Assembly (NCBI RefSeq): GCF_000003605.2
Contig: NW_003157228.1
Span: 499,080 to 514,460 of the forward strand
Length of the DNA: 15,381 nucleotides
Reading direction: 5' to 3'
DNA from: Saccoglossus kowalevskii
Taxonomy: Eukaryota > Hemichordata > Enteropneusta > Harrimaniidae
Under the pieces are notes generated by a model, which worked only from the letters and a program-made list of their open reading frames with translations, did no database searches and was not told where the DNA came from. Positions 13,690 through 15,381 of this stretch are shown piece by piece; the stretch's first letter is position 1; every line of letters begins with the position of its first letter. The position numbers and the translations under genes were made by a program.

Positions 13690-14995
13690 CTGTGTAAAAA
13701 AAGGAAACATTATTGCACGAAAGTAGAGCGTCATGAATATGGACAATAAAGCCTGTTCTGATTGGTTTATTCAAATCTAGCTCTTATGCAACAATTCCCA
13801 TATACCGTTTTTGAAATAGATAAGGACAATCACGATATAATGAGTATACACGTGATTAAAAAAATATGAAAGACATCAGGTATATACTCTATGTATCTAC
13901 ATATCATAATCGTTTGTTGTGTCTTACTGGAATGCATAATACAAATACCAACCTCTAAATCATTTAGACTAATCCAATATGGCGCATGTACGTTTGCTGT
14001 GAAATGTCCCATTATGAAATTCTGTTCCTTCTTTCCGTTTATGGTAAGTAAGTGTCCGCCTCTATCGCCACAGTACGTGGATGCATCTCCCCATTTCATT
14101 GCCTTGTTCATTAAACAGTACGTGTTCTTGGTTTGTGGACGTTCCATGTAGACTTCGCATATAGCTGAATAACAGATAATAATTATAATTAACAGTAAAA
14201 ATGACATATGATGTTATATGTTTATCAAATGTGCCTGAATATTTTAACCGAACATAAACGAATAAAATTAATCTGCAGAAAAAATCTTCTCCTTGCTAGC
14301 ATTAGATTTGGAATTGCGCCGAAACTCTGCACACAAACAAAATTTATTTTATTTCCCATAAAGGTATATCATGTCAATCACCGTCATATAAAATATGATA
14401 AAAACTCTTGCATATTTTAATGAGGTAATATTTGAGGAGATATGTTTTGAACTCACCCAGAATGTTCACTGTTTAAAACAAAAACACAACCCTGTTTGTT
14501 TTACATGTAATTAATTATGTAAGCTGAATTGTAATTACAAATCGGAGTTGTATTTGGGTAGGAGAGCTGATGGCAGGTTTTGAAATGTATAAGAAAGTCA
14601 CACTTAATGCTATCAAATCATGGTACACGTGTTATAGGCTAGAAGTAAGAAATACGTTGGAGTGTACATGAATGTCAATTTCAGTGATTCTTAATCAATA
14701 TTTTGAAGTAATCTATGCAATTTCAATTGTTATTTAAAAATACCGAATACTTGTAAATGACAGCGCCAAGTGCGAGGAATATCGTGACGGTAAATTTCAT
14801 GCGAATAGCGTTGTCTGTACTCACTCTGACATATTACTTGTTTCAGCTTCCCCTTCCATACTCCATTCTTGCATTGCAAGCTAGATTTCTCAGTTGAAAA
14901 ATGTGGATTACATGTAAGTGTTGTTGTTCCTTTATGAGTAACAGTTCGTGGTCCACTGTATACACCATTGTCATCAGTCGGCCGTGTGCAGCTTT
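13513..14995 (-). CDS. CCP-C-type lectin gene (3' part, three exons), paralog of the plus-strand gene
   Basis: Gene model on the minus strand: exons 14995-14825 (CCP), 14164-13953 (lectin N-half) and 13689-13513 (lectin C-half with stop). The joins are phase 1 then phase 0 and give 185 residues. Exon lengths (171, 212, 177 nt) nearly equal those of the plus-strand gene (171, 209, 183 nt), and the join phases are identical. The CCP exons share about 31 of 57 residues. The gene runs towards the plus-strand gene, tail to tail, with 4.66 kb between the stop codons. More 5' exons are expected to the right of the window edge, because the CCP exon starts at a phase 1 acceptor. No membrane segment follows the lectin domain. 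Inferred: secreted recognition protein of the same family, well diverged. Confidence 0.87.
13953..14164 (-). CDS. Exon: C-type lectin domain N-half of the minus-strand paralog
   Basis: The exon is 212 nt, acceptor TGTTATTCAG (phase 1), donor GTTGGT (phase 0, weak). The translation contains ICEVYMERP, KNTYCLMNKAMKWGDASTYC, GDRGGHLLTING and APYWISLNDLE, a long-form CTLD N-half with three cysteines. The donor was chosen because joining LNDLE to EEGQF restores the usual D-x-E-E-E-G-x-F turn and matches the plus-strand break point. A stronger-looking GTAAGA at 13927-13922 would break the frame. The open frame extends upstream into the intron to an ATG at 14207. Confidence 0.91.
14825..14995 (-). 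CDS. Exon: sushi/CCP domain of the minus-strand paralog
   Basis: The exon is 171 nt, acceptor GTGTTCAG, donor GTGAGT, phase 1 at both ends. The translation starts ESCTRPTDDNGVYSGPRTV, continues TTLTCNPHF and SLQCKNGVWKG, and ends VICQ. All four cysteines and the tryptophan of a CCP module are present, and it aligns gap-free to 7626-7796. The downstream intron (14824-14165, 660 bases) shows nothing recognisable apart from an in-frame ATG close to its 3' end. Upstream, 14996-15089 is short unique intron sequence before the MITE-like copy. Confidence 0.92.
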
Positions 14996-15089
14996 CTGAA
15001 CACGAACAATATAAAACAAATTGGTTAAGACATATCGATCGACTTTTAAAACAGTAAATTACAAAAGTCTAACAATTATTGAACAACTA

Positions 15090-15381
15090 TTTTTGTGTTC
15101 TACAGACACACATATAGGGCACGAAGTTTTGCTCAGAATGGAAAATAAAAAATGTAATGAACCGCCAGTTCAGCCATCGTAGAAGTAGAGTCATATCTGC
15201 CATTCAGTTTGCTGTGTATTTTCACCAAATAAAATTATAGAAATGCATTTTATAACGTATTTGTGACGTTAACTTTGTCATCTCTATTCAAATTTATGTT
15301 GTCTATTTTACACGATATTTGGACGCATCAACGCATTGCAATTTATGGAACATTAGTAACCAATATAATAAAACTCAAAAA
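15090..15381. mobile_element. MITE-like interspersed repeat, copy B, cut by right window edge
   Basis: This is the direct-orientation second copy of 12816-13111, with about two dozen substitutions and three small length differences by eye. It begins TTTTTGTGTTCTACAG and runs to the end of the window at the same terminal CTCAAAA. It lies upstream of the CCP exon of the minus-strand gene, presumably in an intron. The right flank, and so any target-site duplication, is outside the window. Confidence 0.75.

Noticed and set aside
13891-14420. Plus-strand open frames opposite and beside the minus-strand lectin exon
   Set aside because: The minus-strand reading has the complete CTLD motif set and paralog support, so these are shadow or chance frames.

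Overview
The window is animal nuclear DNA. It is AT-rich, its genes are split by introns with GT..AG borders, most exon joins are phase 1, and the encoded domains (TSP1, SRCR, sushi/CCP, C-type lectin) are extracellular animal modules. This suggests an invertebrate, most likely marine (mollusc, other lophotrochozoan or invertebrate deuterostome). The sequence alone does not settle the phylum, and I recognised no species-specific marker.

Layout. Positions 1-865 are a 42-bp tandem satellite of 21 copies that runs off the left edge. Positions 866-4080 hold no gene I can support. Positions 4081-8853 (+ strand) hold the 3' part of a multidomain gene in nine exons. All joins keep frame and give 517 residues: TSP1-TSP1-SRCR (two exons)-TSP1-CCP-CCP-CTLD (two exons)-stop. 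One intron (4777-5656) holds a GC-rich transposon-like fragment. Positions 8854-13512 are gene-free and hold a 16-bp palindrome, a heat-shock-element cluster next to TATA-like boxes (possibly an LTR or promoter remnant), a small fold-back element (11990-12205) and one copy of a 296-bp MITE-like repeat (12816-13111). Positions 13513-14995 (- strand) hold the 3' part of a second gene, CCP-CTLD in three exons (185 residues), which is a diverged paralog of the end of the first. A second copy of the MITE-like repeat (15090-15381) lies in its upstream intron and is cut by the window edge.

The two genes therefore converge tail to tail as an inverted duplicate pair. Both encode cysteine-rich ectodomain proteins ending in a six-cysteine, long-form C-type lectin fold that lacks the usual EPN/QPD and WND calcium/sugar motifs. 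No transmembrane segment follows either lectin domain, so the products are probably secreted, or anchored through an N-terminal part not in the window. A role in recognition or innate immunity is an inference from the domains. The 5' ends, start codons and signal peptides of both genes lie outside what I could identify.
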